Origin: Archilochus colubris
Taxonomy: Eukaryota > Chordata > Aves > Apodiformes > Trochilidae
NCBI GenBank assembly: GCA_023079485.1
Contig: CM041092.1
Coordinates: 9,251,127-9,315,126 of the forward strand
Length of the DNA: 64,000 bases
Direction of reading: 5' to 3'
Of this stretch, positions 1 through 10,006 are shown piece by piece. The position numbers and the translations under genes were made by a program. Below the pieces are notes generated by a model. It worked only from the letters and a program-made list of their open reading frames with translations, made no database searches and was not told where the DNA came from. Positions within the stretch are counted from its first letter, which is position 1. Each line of letters opens with the position of its first letter.

Positions 1-639
1 TAAATTAACTGACCATTTGAAAAGAGAAGGATGTGAAAGTGTCCTTTCTAGCTCAAAGCTGATGCTGAGTAGCAGAAAAAAAATTAGTTCTTTTCCTCTT
101 ATAGAAAATGCCCTATTTCACTGAGTGTAACTTTCATGTCTTAATAGTGAAGATACTGACATCACCAGATCCAATAAAAAATGCAAGTTTATGAATTTTT
201 AGCTGAATATAAATACTTCATTGCTGACTAAAGAATTCTATTGTAAAACTAATTAAATCACTGCACTCTTTTAAAGCTAAGACTTTAAACTCCTGATTAC
301 ATGACTTTGAAAAAAAACTCAATTAAGGGTAACTTACTGAATGTCTGAAGTAATTATTAACACTTCTGAAATACTTTTTTCTCCCTAAAGGCCAAAATTT
401 GACAAAGCAGCTTATTTCTTTTACACTTGCTGGTGACTAATTTGTTTCAAAGGTTTACAACTTGTTTTCATTTGTTCTGTGGTTCAGTTTATTATTGATT
501 TTTCATTGTTTCAACATACACACAACTCACTGGTGGGGCCCTGGATGCTCTGGATGGGAAGGCATGGGCTTTGAGCAGCCCTCTGAACTGTCAGCCTGGG
601 ATGACTGACAGCAATGGAAAGTGGGAATTTATTGATGGA
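1..639. other. Intron or upstream sequence of MARCO, no exon seen
   Basis: The stretch is AT-rich without a convincing coding frame. Candidate ATGs are followed by early stops and none joins in phase to the acceptor at 1225. It is most likely the intron before the transmembrane exon. Confidence 0.4.
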
Positions 640-962
640 GAATCATAGAATAACAGAATCACTGAATGGTTGGGTTGGAAGGGATCATCCAGTTCCAACC
701 TCCTTGAATGGGCAGGGACACCTGCCAGCAAATGAGGTTGCTGAAAGCCCCATCCAACCTGGCCTTGGACACTTCCAGGGATGGGGCAGCCACAACTTGG
801 GCAATCTGTGCCAGTGTCTCACCATACTCACATGAAAGAACTTCTTAATGTCTAAATGAAATCTCCCCTCTTCAAGTTTTAACCTATCTCCTCTCACTAC
901 ACACCCATGTAAAAAGCCCTTCCCCAGATTTCTTCTAGGCCCCCTTCAGATACTGGAAAGTA
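640..962 (-). repeat. CR1 LINE fragment, 3' end
   Basis: The block opens with the reverse complement of the CR1 tail octamer (CATAGAAT) at about 644-651 and continues with GGTTGGGTTGGAAGGGATC, a hallmark of the avian CR1 3' end. Text typical of CR1 follows (TTCCAGGGATGGGGCA, then CTGTGCCAGTGTCTCACCA). The copy is 5'-truncated and diverged, in the intron upstream of the MARCO transmembrane exon. Confidence 0.85.
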
Positions 963-1225
963 ACTGGGAATGGGGACAGCTACCACACTCATACTGTTAT
1001 AGGCTGGATTACATCTTGATGACCCAAGTGAGCAGATTAAATTGGCTGAGGAAAAGGTGACCGAGTGAATTGCAGTGCAAAGCTGGGGTGGCTGCAGGAC
1101 CTGGCACTCTCACAGAGGGACCTTGCTGCTCATTTACTGTGACCAAGCCTGAAATGGCTGGAAGTGAGCAGTTTCTAGCAGGAGAGATGTGAGAGGGTGT
1201 CTGCCTTACTTCTCTTGGTTTCCAG

Positions 1226-1327
1226 AGCCTCGAGTCCAGAGGAAGCCATCTGCTTGCTGTACTCGGACAGCCCTGGGGCTCTACCTGCTGGTGCTGACAG
1301 CTGGCCAGGGGCTGCTGGCCTATCAAG
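1226..1327 (+). CDS. MARCO: MARCO exon: membrane-proximal tail and transmembrane segment
   Basis: The acceptor is a pyrimidine-rich tract ending TTTCCAG at 1225, and the donor GTAACC starts at 1328. The exon enters with two bases of a split codon and leaves with one (phase 1). It encodes a basic stretch (PRVQRK) and then a hydrophobic span, [18 protein letters not shown]. The [11 protein letters not shown] core matches the end of the mammalian MARCO membrane span. A basic flank on the N-terminal side fits type II (N-in) topology. Two adjacent cysteines (SACC) precede the span and could be palmitoylated or disulphide-linked; that is inference. Confidence 0.85.
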
Positions 1328-4300
1328 GTAACCTGCAACCTTCCTCTGGGCTTGACATCAAAAGACAGCTTGGCTGGGTGCTCTTGGGGACATGGGTAAG
1401 CGGGATGAGCCCACAGGTAGGAAGCCTCCAAGGCTCCTCTGTGATCCGTGAGTCAAAGCAACCTCTGCAGGAAACCATTCCCCCATCCCATGGATGTGCT
1501 TTGAGTTTGCAAAAGCACTGCAGGCTGCAGCAAGGATATGCCCATGAAAACCTGTGGTGGTCCCACAGGTGCTGGAGGAGGTCCTCTGCCAAATAGGCAT
1601 TTCCCAGTTGGATTGGGCAGGGAATATTCACTGCATGGTCCTTTTGTTTCCCCAGTGTTTAAGATGCGGGGAGAGATATCGAAATGGCAGGAAGAAAATA
1701 CCCCCTATAGAGAAGACATGCTGGAAAAATCTTTTTTTAACAAGCTGGCTTGGGAGAGAAACTCTACAGAGATGCATATAGGATATGAACAAGACTGGAA
1801 GAGAAGCTTAGAAGAGGAAATCATAATAATTAAAAGAAGCAATGCAAACCTGATGATGATGATGAACAACATCTCTAAGACTGCAGGTATGGCTCCATTT
1901 CTCCATGCTGTCTGTATCATGGGGAGAGCTGATTCCTCTGCATCACTGGCAAAGCTGGGCCAAAAACCTAGTTCAAATGAACAAATAACTAGGGCAAGAT
2001 TTGGTCTTCCTGTCATTTAGTGATGTCCCAGTGCATAGGGCTGGAGGCTGTCTCAAGATGCCCTGGACAGGGAGTTGGATACACCTGGAGAAGCTGGAGC
2101 CAGCCCTGTGCAGCCCCTTGGCTCCAGGCTGCCCTCCCCTCTCATAACTTGCAGACTTAGGCTAAGGGTGCCCTTCAAAAGAGTGGTGTCTTCAGCCCAG
2201 TCCTCAAACCTATCAACTTCAGACTAGTTTGTTCCTCACTGAGTGCTGAGTACTGAAAAATATTCATTAAATATTTTTTTCAGGGCCTCCTGGACGCAAA
2301 GGAGATCCTGGTCCACCAGGTATGTTAGCAAATGAGCCATGAGCAACTTTTCCTCTTCTCTTCCATTCTTTTTTCCCCTAAGAGACTTGAAGGGAGGATT
2401 TAGGATTTCAATGTGCAGCCCCAGATCTTACCAATGTGCAGACACCCAGTGCCCTGGCCTTGAGGACACTTTGTGCCCGTTTTGACTGATCTCCCAGGAG
2501 CCTGGGTTTGCCCAAGTGACCACCAGGGAGGAGGGTTTTAACTCCCCCTCCTCACTTCTACTCCACCAGAAAAGCTCAGGGGTGATGGAAGCACTGTACC
2601 TGATCATTATCTGCAATAATCATCCCAAATCTCCATGTGAGACAAGAGAGGATCCCATGTCCAGCAGACAGCTAGACTTTCTGCCCTAGAATTATCAAGT
2701 CCTGCTGCACAACTCACTCCAGGACAAGTCCAGGAGACTTCCCCAATCCCTGCTCTATATGGCCCCAGGGTGAGCAGTGTGTGTAAGGAACAGGGCACAC
2801 AACACAAAGTGGCAGATGTGGGACCTTGCCCAAGCTGTTCCTGGGGAAATGACCCCACAGATTTCCTAAGGAGCTGGGTGCAAGAACTTCCCTCCACAGC
2901 CATGCACAAGCTGCTGCTCTGGGCACTTGGGAGTTTCGGGTGCAAGTACACCCACTGCAGGAGATAAATGTCTCTGGGCTGTGAGGATGAAGCAAATTCT
3001 GATCTAATATTTGCTTCATTTTGAACAGAGACCAGACTAGGGAATGTCCAGAGAAACCAAGAGTTTCTATGATCGTATGATGGGGATCTAAGATACAACC
3101 CTTGTTAGGTCAGATCTGTCTCTCATCCATCCCTAGTTCTTGGCTAGATAGATGAGATTTTCTGAAGAAAATGTATATATATATATATTTAAATCATGTT
3201 TTTATATCTTCCTGGCTTCATTTACAACACTGAAACAGCACCTCCTGCCAAACACCATTATTATACATCAGAGCCCAATGGTTCAGTGCAGTTTCAGAAA
3301 AGATCTCCCCAGAGGCCCCCCTAAGCTGAGTTTGGCTGGAGAACAGCTGGCTCCTGCCCAGGCTCACACTCAGCCAAGCTCCATGGACTTCACTCAAGCA
3401 GTTCTGCTGGTCCCTGCCAGCTGAAGATTGGCCTCAGTGGTGTGACCAAAGGTGCAGGCACAAAGGATGATTAAAATATTCATCTCTTCTTCTTAGCCAT
3501 TACTGTGAATAGATGATGTGTGTCAGCTAATAGATGTGTTTTACATCCTAGGGCTACAGGGACCACGGGGGACAAAGGGAGACCAAGGAATCCAAGGTAA
3601 GGCTTTTTTGACACCTAAATTACTTCTGTGGATGAACATAAAGTGGCTTTATGGAAGATTTTATGGGCAACCTTGTCCTCAGTCAAGGTATAAGTCAGTG
3701 GGAGTGTCATTTGAGTTCAAGAAAATAAGCCTGTGTAAAACTAATGTGCAAAAAAACCAAAGCATACCTGGAAAAATTCTTATTTTAAAAGTCAAGGTGT
3801 AACAGTCATGCTGGGTCAGTTCCCCACTGTCCCCAGCACACCTCAAGTACATGGAGATCAGAGTTTGGCTCATGCCTGCAGCTGAACTGTGTATTCTGCT
3901 GCTGCCCCTTGCCAGGCACAACACCTGATGGAGCATCAGAAAAATATTGTTGTCCTTGCAGGTGTACCAGGACTGAAAGGAATGAAGGGGAGTAAAGGAG
4001 ATCCTGGTCTTCCTGGCCCAACAGGTGCACCAGGAGTGAGAGGAGAAAAAGGAGAAATGGGGCTTGCAGGTGAGACTTCTTCACTACCTCATCATTTTTA
4101 AGATTTCCCCGTGTATTCCTGTTTAAATTCACTCTACTAAAGATACCAGAAGAAGTCTTCATAGGTTAGATATTTCATAAAAATCCAGGCAGCTCTGAAT
4201 GTGGCTTTCCAGTCATTGAGGAGCTGGATGAACAGGACACTCGCCCTGATCTGAAGGGATTTCATTTGGTGTCACACTTCAGCACAGCTCCCAGAGGAGG

Positions 4301-7300
4301 GCTGGGGGAAGGGGACGTGCAAAATGTTGACTCTGCACCTTGGGAGTCTCTTTATAGAGTGACCCTTGTCTAATGAAAGCCACAGGTATTCAATTATCAG
4401 CCAATTCCAGATTAAAGCAGCAATGTTTGCAGTAGGATTTTTGTGGGATAAAAAAAAGAAAAAAGAAAAAAGAATATAATTCATATGCACAGGCACGTGG
4501 ATATTAATCCTCACTTTAGTAAAACCTGTTTCTGAGAACTTTATATCTTCTCTAAGCCCGACTTACATACACCTTAAGTGGAAGAATTATGCCCTGTGTT
4601 TCTCCCCTGTAATGTGCACTCATGGGCATCTCCTGGAGAGCTGTTTAGCTGTCATGCAGTGGCCTCATGAGGGCTGCTCCCAGGGAGGAAAGGCTGCAAG
4701 CAAGATAGCAAAAGAAAGCAGAAGGTGTGGGGTACAGACCAGGGAGGATGGTTGGACAGACTGATTAAAGTTTCCTCAGATCTTCTATCAGCCCCCACAT
4801 GCTCCAGTGTTCCCATTAGCACAAGTTGCTCCAGAAAAGTGAAAATAGGAGAAACATCAAGGAGTGAGGACTTTGGGGTAATTTTGGAGCAGAAAGATGA
4901 AGATGTCAGTTTTTAAATGAGTCAGTTCCAAATAACTGAGGTCTTTCAGATCATGCTGGTCACTGTTCAGGAAAGAGAATGCCAAGGGGAGATGCGGCAA
5001 TTCCCTGGAAGCACAGGAGGGACATATGCTGCCCTTTATCTCCACTGTGGCCAGGAGAAGGGAAGGGTTCAGGCTGCAGTAAGGGATAGTTAACTAGAGA
5101 GGAAAACATTCTAATGTCACAGGTAGTTTGAGGGATAGACTGGGGAGGTGCTGTGGTATCACTGTCAGTCTTTAACAGCAGGTCAGAAAAATGTCTGGCC
5201 AGACAGGCAAAGTCAGAGGTGGCTCAGGTAGCCTGTTGAGGTCCCATCCATCCATCCATCCATCCATCCATCCATCACTGTCCTCCTACAGCTTTACAGG
5301 AATGCTACTGAATGGTGAACGTGGGTATGAAACCCAAATCTGCTGGTGGTGCAGCTAGATGGAGATGCTCCACTGGCTGCAGAAACAATGAGGCTGGATT
5401 TTTGAATTTACACTTGTGCTGTATTGTTTTGTAGGTCCTCAAGGACAGAAAGGTGAAATGGGCAACAAGGGAATCCCTGGGCCCCATGGAATGATGGGTC
5501 CTCAGGGAGAGCAGGGAATCCCAGGAATGATGGGTTTGAAGGGTAAGTTCAGGGGACACAGCACAATCCACCATCAGCACAGGTGCCATGGGGGAGGGCT
5601 GCCCCAGCTGAAGGGTTTGGCTAAGCCACATTAGCACTGATCCTAGGATGTTGTTACAGGTAGCATGGGGCAGCCAGGACCTCCTGGACCACAAGGAGAG
5701 GCAGGTAAGCAGCATGGTGTGGTTTCTTCTAGCAGTATGAGACTGATCTCTTTCAGGTGATGTTTCAACACCAGAAAAGTTACAGTCAGGCTAGAACTCA
5801 GTACGGGGAAGACAAGACGGAGCTTAGATGGAGAAGCCATGCCAGCGTTGTACAAATCCATCCTACAGCCTCAGTAGACTCATCTGGACCCCACTCACTG
5901 TGCAGGAAAATGAGAAGGAAAGAAGGGTCCTGTACCATGGAGGGCCATCTCCTTCCTAACACATGTGCACACACAAGGGCAGAAACTGGCTGCTCTTTTA
6001 GGAAAGCACCTTTGCCTCTCGAGGCTGACAGTCTGCAAGGAGCCAGGTCCTCACAGCCTTTCACTCCAGGCCATCACTCACTTCCCCACTGCGATTACCT
6101 CTCAAAAGTTGGAGAGGCTCAGTGTTGGCTTTGCCTTCAGAGGGAACACCTCAGCCTGCACAGCGCGGGGGGTGGTGGCTGAGCTGTCTTTCTTTTTCCT
6201 CCTTCATATGTTGGGTTGCATTTGACATCTGCTGCTTTTCCTCAACCTCAAGGCATTCCTGGAAATCCTGGACCCAAGGGAAACCCTGGTCCTGAAGGCA
6301 GACCCGGACAGAAAGGGCAGAAGGGTGACCATGGCCTCAGTGGTAGTCCAGGTACAACGCTGCTCAAACCTGTAGCTTGCTGACCTCCTTCTCTAGCCTT
6401 CACTCTTACTGACTGGTTTCCAATTTTAGGAATTCCAGGCCTTGAAGGACCCAGAGGTGAAAAGGGAGACAAAGGAGATCCAGGTAAAGGAGAATAAAAC
6501 AGTTATGGAGTCAACAGCACACACACTGTGCAGACACTGGAGAGAGATCTGCAACAGCAAGGAGATTTATTGGGTCCTGTTCTTGGAACCCCAATGTATT
6601 CCAGGAAGCCATTGTGGGTCTGGGCCTCTGCCAGACTGCTGAGGGGCTGCCCGCTCCTTGGTGAGGTTGCTACAACCATTTGTAAGGTGCATGAGCAGGG
6701 GATGTTGCCTGCATTTTTATATAAATTGAAAATGCACAGACAAATCAGTAGTTTGAGATGAACTAACCGAGGCCCTCCCTGCCCTGGAGTTAGGACTAAT
6801 TTTACTGGCTGTAAATCTGGTGGGGAAGGGTATTCACTAGCAAGCATCTGTCCTGGCCTCCTCTCTAGTGGTGCAGGAAGATGCATCTTCAGGGGCCAGC
6901 TTGGAACATTTAATATAGGCCTTTTCTTAACCCTTCTGTCTGAAGAAGGCCACCTCTCTGTCCAAGGCACCCAAATGACTTGATGATCACTTGTAATACA
7001 ATTCTGTCCCCATGTATTGCTCTTGAATCAAGCTTTTTAACCCTGAATTTATATAGTGAACACCACATCTTGTCTCCATCAAGGGGTGATGAAGGTCCAA
7101 GTGCAGCACCCTTCTGCATTCATTGATGCCTGGATGAGAGGGATGGGAGTCACCTGGCAGCGTGTTATGTGCTTACATATACCTGATGCACCTAAATTTA
7201 CATGTCTGGACTCCCTATATATGCTCAGTAAGAATCCACCTGGAGGGTCTTCAGTGGAAGATGATTTTCCACTGCCTGTATTTTCTGTGTTGACAAGGTC

Positions 7301-10006
7301 TTCACTGAGTATAAAGGGCTATAAGACCCCCACTTTAGAAACACATCTGTAGTGTAGACAGCTACATCAGATGAGTTAAAATCTTTTAAAAATCATATTT
7401 AAATCATATAAAATCAAGCTTTTATAGATGTCTCGATATCTGCCTTATAAATTTTTTTTTCTTTTGATGATCTTAGGTCTTCCAGGGCAAAAGGGAACAA
7501 ATGGAATTTATGGCCCACCAGGTAAAGCCTCGCTAGACAGTATGAATTACACTGATGATGCAAAGCACTCTAAATGCCACGTCCCACCTCTTTTTGTCTA
7601 GGTGAACTGTTCATCAAGTTCTTTCCTTGGGAAGGGACCAAGGCAATGACTTTCTTGTTTATTACCCAGGCATCCCAGGCCTACCTGGTGAAAAAGGAAG
7701 CAAGGGTGATACTGGCAGTCAAGGTCCAAAAGGTCTTCCAGGACAAAAAGGAGAAAAAGGAGAGCGTGGACTCCCTGGTAAGGCTGTTTGTCATGGGGTC
7801 TTTGGAGATGAAGGTGCATTTGGGTTTGGGACTGTCCATCACAGACTGGGAGCTGCTCTGGGGCATGTTTACAGAGCTCTTTTGGAGTAACTCAACAGGC
7901 AGAGCAGGCTTCCCAGAAGATGAATGAACAGAGTGTCACATTTACGCCTTGGGAGGTGTGCTGAAAGACATGCAGGCAAACAGATGCATTAGATGTTCTT
8001 CAGAACCCTGATCTCACAGAGAACAGGAACAACCAAGATTCCTCTTGGGTTTGTACAGAGACATCTTGCAGCATCTTTTCCCATGCTGCTGGGATAAATC
8101 CCACATAAATGTGGCAGTCAAGAACAAGAACAGGAAGCACTACAGCTATTTAACTATGCCTTGCTAATTGTAGGACACAAAAATAGTTTAGAAGGGCCAA
8201 CATTACAGATAGCCCCCATCCCTACCCCTCTCCCTTCCAACCACAGAATACTTCCAAAAATTCTTCTAAGATTTGCAGTAAAAAACCACCAAAAACAGCA
8301 ATTACAAAGGGCCACAGGAGTTGAACAATGCTCCAGATGTTTTTTTTTTCTTTTTTTTCTTTTGAATGTTCACACTTATGCACAAGAATACTCATACTTA
8401 CATACAAGAATCCTCAGAAATAAAAATAAACTGGGCCCTACCTGGGGCTCCTCCATGAACTCCTCTTCTGAGGGTTGCCTCTGGAAAGGGGAGTAGAATA
8501 AATGGGATGACTCCAGAATAGGGACTGCTCTCTGGGATGGTGCCAGCTCCTGGTCTGCAGAAGGAGAAGGTAACATGTGCTTTGTGAAGGTAGCTTTTGG
8601 GGAGTGCTCACTGGGTTTTTTCAAACACCTCTGCTCTCAGGACCAGGGTGCTGTGCAGAGACATGCAGGACTGCTGGGGCTGGCTTTCTGCTGTCCCAGA
8701 CCTAAGCAGGACCTAAGCAAGCCCTATGATGTAGATCTTCCTGCAAATACTCTGGGAAATAAAATGCCTGCTTCTGGAGAGCCCAAAGACTATCAGGGAT
8801 GTCAAGTGGGAATAAGTTACATTTTCATGAGAGAGTGTCCCTTTTCTTGGGTCACATGTTAGGAAGACTTTGCTGTATGTTATCCTACTTTTCTTGCCAC
8901 GTTTCTTTTTCATACCCTTAGTCACTTCAGAGGATCCATTTCACAAGGGAGCCCTTGTATCTTTGACTCATCCATTATTCAGAAAAAGTTAGTAATTGGA
9001 TTTTCCCACACACAGCTGCCAAATATTTCATTGTTTTTTTAATTTGGAACAGGTTCTGAAGGAGCAAAAGGGAGCAAAGGTGAAAAGGGAGGAGGAGGTA
9101 ATGGAATTTTATTTCTTCTTCTCTCACTCGCTTTTTGGCATCATACCTATCTGATTAACCAATGCACACTGGTTAACCTGCAGCACAAGTAACAGAACCA
9201 AGGGGTCCATGTGCTGGGCTGTAGCCTGGCGTCTCCAGACACGGGAGAGGATTTTGCATTTTGTTAACTTGAGCTATGAGCAACTTCTGGTCTCACCTTG
9301 GCTACAGCCATGGGGCACACATCCCCTTGGGGCAATCCCTGCTTCTGTCTTTCATGCTCTGTCCCTCCTGCCCATATAACCAGGAGATTTTTTTGCCTCT
9401 CTTCACTATCAGTCAACTTCAGTCACGTAATACGAATCGCAGAAGGGAGCAGGAGGGGCCGTGTGGAAATCCTTTACCAAGGGATCTGGGGAACAATCTG
9501 TGATGATGGCTGGAACATTGAGGAAGCCAACGTGGTCTGCAGAATGCTGGGATACAGCCGTTCAGTTGCTGCCTTCACAGCCACACCAGGTAAGTCCTCA
9601 AGAGACTTCCACCTCCCAGGCCTGGCATGGGAGGTTCTGCATGCCCCAAAATTATCCCAGCAAGGTCCCCTATGTGAGCAGCAGGACAGCAAAGAGGATC
9701 TCCTCAAAGGGACAGCTCATTCCCTAAGGTTTGATTTCCAACAAGCCAAATGTGCAACCCAATGCATGCCTGCTATTCACTGAGGTCTCTTTAGGGAAAA
9801 AAAAAAAAAAAAAAGTGCATATTCCTCTTTCTTTTGTCCAACATTTTGTTTGTTTGTTCAATTCATCTTTCAAAGGCACTGGAAAAATTTGGCTTGATGA
9901 CGTGAATTGCAGTGGGGTTGAATATTCAATTTTCGACTGTCAGAAGCCTGCCTGGGGTGTGAACAACTGCTCCCACAATGAGGATGCTGGGGTGGAATGC
10001 GTGTGA
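1226..10006 (+). CDS. MARCO: Macrophage receptor MARCO (collagenous class A scavenger receptor), partial at 5' end, 14 exons visible
   Basis: MARCO is a trimeric type II membrane scavenger receptor of macrophages that binds bacteria, polyanions and particles (family knowledge). Visible exons are 1226-1327, 1656-1886, 2284-2319, 3552-3596, 3962-4069, 5435-5542, 5660-5704, 6253-6351, 6430-6483, 7477-7521, 7670-7777, 9053-9097, 9413-9589 and 9876-10006. All introns are GT-AG and every junction is in phase. They give about 444 residues: membrane span (34), spacer (77), collagen (231, 77 triplets) and SRCR (about 102). The SRCR part has [21 protein letters not shown] and [11 protein letters not shown], very close to mammalian MARCO. 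A long collagen domain with only a short spacer argues against MSR1, which has a long coiled coil and short collagen, and against SCARA5. The exon with the start codon and most of the cytoplasmic tail is not seen in 1-1225. Mammalian MARCO is about 520 residues. Confidence 0.95.
1656..1886 (+). CDS. MARCO: MARCO exon: extracellular spacer domain
   Basis: The acceptor TTTCCCCAG ends at 1655 and the donor GTATGG starts at 1887; the exon has 77 codons and enters with a split valine. Reading VFKMRGEIS directly after LLAYQ parallels the mammalian VLNLQARL after LLVVQ, which supports the join. The segment is charged and predicted helical, with N-glycosylation sequons NST and NIS. Near the end four methionines in a row are coded by an ATG trinucleotide run (about 1851-1863). 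It ends in the first base of the first collagen glycine. The spacer is much less conserved than the SRCR domain, so identification rests on position. Confidence 0.85.
2284..2319 (+). CDS. MARCO: MARCO collagen exon (4 triplets)
   Basis: The exon is 36 bp between TTTTCAG and GTATGT. With the split glycine it encodes [12 protein letters not shown]. It is the start of the Gly-X-Y domain and its length is a multiple of 9. Confidence 0.9.
3552..3596 (+). CDS. MARCO: MARCO collagen exon (5 triplets)
   Basis: The exon is 45 bp with acceptor CCTAG and donor GTAAGG. It encodes [15 protein letters not shown] in the same split-glycine phase. Confidence 0.9.
3962..4069 (+). CDS. MARCO: MARCO collagen exon (12 triplets)
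   Basis: The exon is 108 bp with acceptor TTGCAG and donor GTGAGA. It encodes twelve uninterrupted Gly-X-Y triplets rich in lysine ([17 protein letters not shown]). In collagen-type scavenger receptors such basic triplets help bind polyanionic ligands (family knowledge). Confidence 0.92.
5244..5277. repeat. (CCAT)n microsatellite
   Basis: About eight perfect tandem CCAT units lie in the MARCO intron before the exon at 5435. Confidence 0.95.
5435..5542 (+). CDS. MARCO: MARCO collagen exon (12 triplets)
   Basis: The exon is 108 bp with acceptor TTTGTAG and donor GTAAGT. It encodes twelve triplets including [13 protein letters not shown] and two GMMG units. The exon ends with the first G of the next glycine codon. 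Confidence 0.92.
5660..5704 (+). CDS. MARCO: MARCO collagen exon (5 triplets)
   Basis: The exon is 45 bp with acceptor GTTACAG and donor GTAAGC. It encodes [15 protein letters not shown] and lies only 117 bp after the preceding exon. Confidence 0.92.
6253..6351 (+). CDS. MARCO: MARCO collagen exon (11 triplets)
   Basis: The exon is 99 bp with acceptor CCTCAAG and donor GTACAA. It encodes eleven triplets, with [10 protein letters not shown] and [10 protein letters not shown]. It is the only 99-bp exon of the set. Confidence 0.92.
6430..6483 (+). CDS. MARCO: MARCO collagen exon (6 triplets)
   Basis: The exon is 54 bp with acceptor ATTTTAG and donor GTAAAG. It encodes [18 protein letters not shown]. 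An antisense LTR-like element begins 22 bp after its last base. Confidence 0.92.
6506..7000 (-). mobile_element. Solo-LTR-like element of an endogenous retrovirus, antisense in a MARCO intron (outer end approximate)
   Basis: Read on the minus strand the block has the order of an LTR: a TATA box (TATATAAAAATGC, about 6717-6729), about 150 bp later AATAAA (6566-6571) followed by CTCCTTGCTGTTGC, and a terminal CA at 6506-6507. AATAAA followed by CTCCTTGCTGTTGC is a familiar pattern of avian ERV LTR R-U5 regions. No internal retroviral sequence is visible, so it would be a solo LTR. The 5' (TG) end could not be fixed, and no matching target-site duplication of the flanking AGTTA was found in a convincing place. 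Confidence 0.55.
7477..7521 (+). CDS. MARCO: MARCO collagen exon (5 triplets)
   Basis: The exon is 45 bp with acceptor GATCTTAG behind a T-rich tract and donor GTAAAG. It encodes [15 protein letters not shown]. Confidence 0.9.
7670..7777 (+). CDS. MARCO: MARCO collagen exon (12 triplets)
   Basis: The exon is 108 bp with acceptor TTACCCAG and donor GTAAGG. It encodes twelve triplets ending [12 protein letters not shown], the most basic stretch of the collagen domain. Confidence 0.92.
7778..9052. other. MARCO intron, no recognised feature
   Basis: This is the largest MARCO intron seen, about 1.3 kb, between collagen exons. It has a T-rich run at about 8340-8362 and no identifiable gene or repeat family. 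Confidence 0.5.
9053..9097 (+). CDS. MARCO: MARCO last collagen exon (5 triplets)
   Basis: The exon is 45 bp with acceptor GGAACAG and donor GTAATG. It encodes [15 protein letters not shown], and the next exon resumes with V, ending the collagen domain. The position just before the SRCR exons matches mammalian MARCO, where [10 protein letters not shown] precedes the SRCR domain. Confidence 0.88.
9413..9589 (+). CDS. MARCO: MARCO SRCR exon 1
   Basis: The exon is 177 bp with acceptor CACTATCAG and donor GTAAGT. It encodes the N-terminal half of the SRCR domain: [18 protein letters not shown], then WGTICDDGW and VVCRMLGYS. The RGR tripeptide corresponds to the arginine motif that in mouse MARCO is needed for ligand binding (family knowledge). 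Two of the six cysteines are here, and a sequon (NFS) lies near the start. Splitting the domain over two exons is the group A SRCR arrangement. Confidence 0.95.
9876..10006 (+). CDS. MARCO: MARCO SRCR exon 2 with stop codon
   Basis: The acceptor is CTTTCAAAG and the exon runs to TGA 10004-10006. It encodes [37 protein letters not shown] and ends GVECV. It supplies the remaining four cysteines, so the domain has exactly six (group A). Two NCS sequons are present. Mammalian MARCO ends almost identically (AGVECSV), so the C terminus appears complete. Confidence 0.95.

Noticed and set aside
1189..1225. Possible start of MARCO upstream of the transmembrane exon in the same frame
   Set aside because: The frame is open, but the in-frame start would be GTG. 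A good polypyrimidine tract and AG at 1224-1225 mark a splice acceptor instead.
5757..6182. 141-codon open frame inside a MARCO intron
   Set aside because: It lies between collagen exons, has no domain, and overlaps other frames in the same intron.
9413..10006. Identification as MSR1 or SCARA5 instead of MARCO
   Set aside because: MSR1 has a long coiled coil and a short collagen domain, and SCARA5 has a different layout. The long collagen domain, short spacer and the detail of the SRCR sequence fit MARCO.
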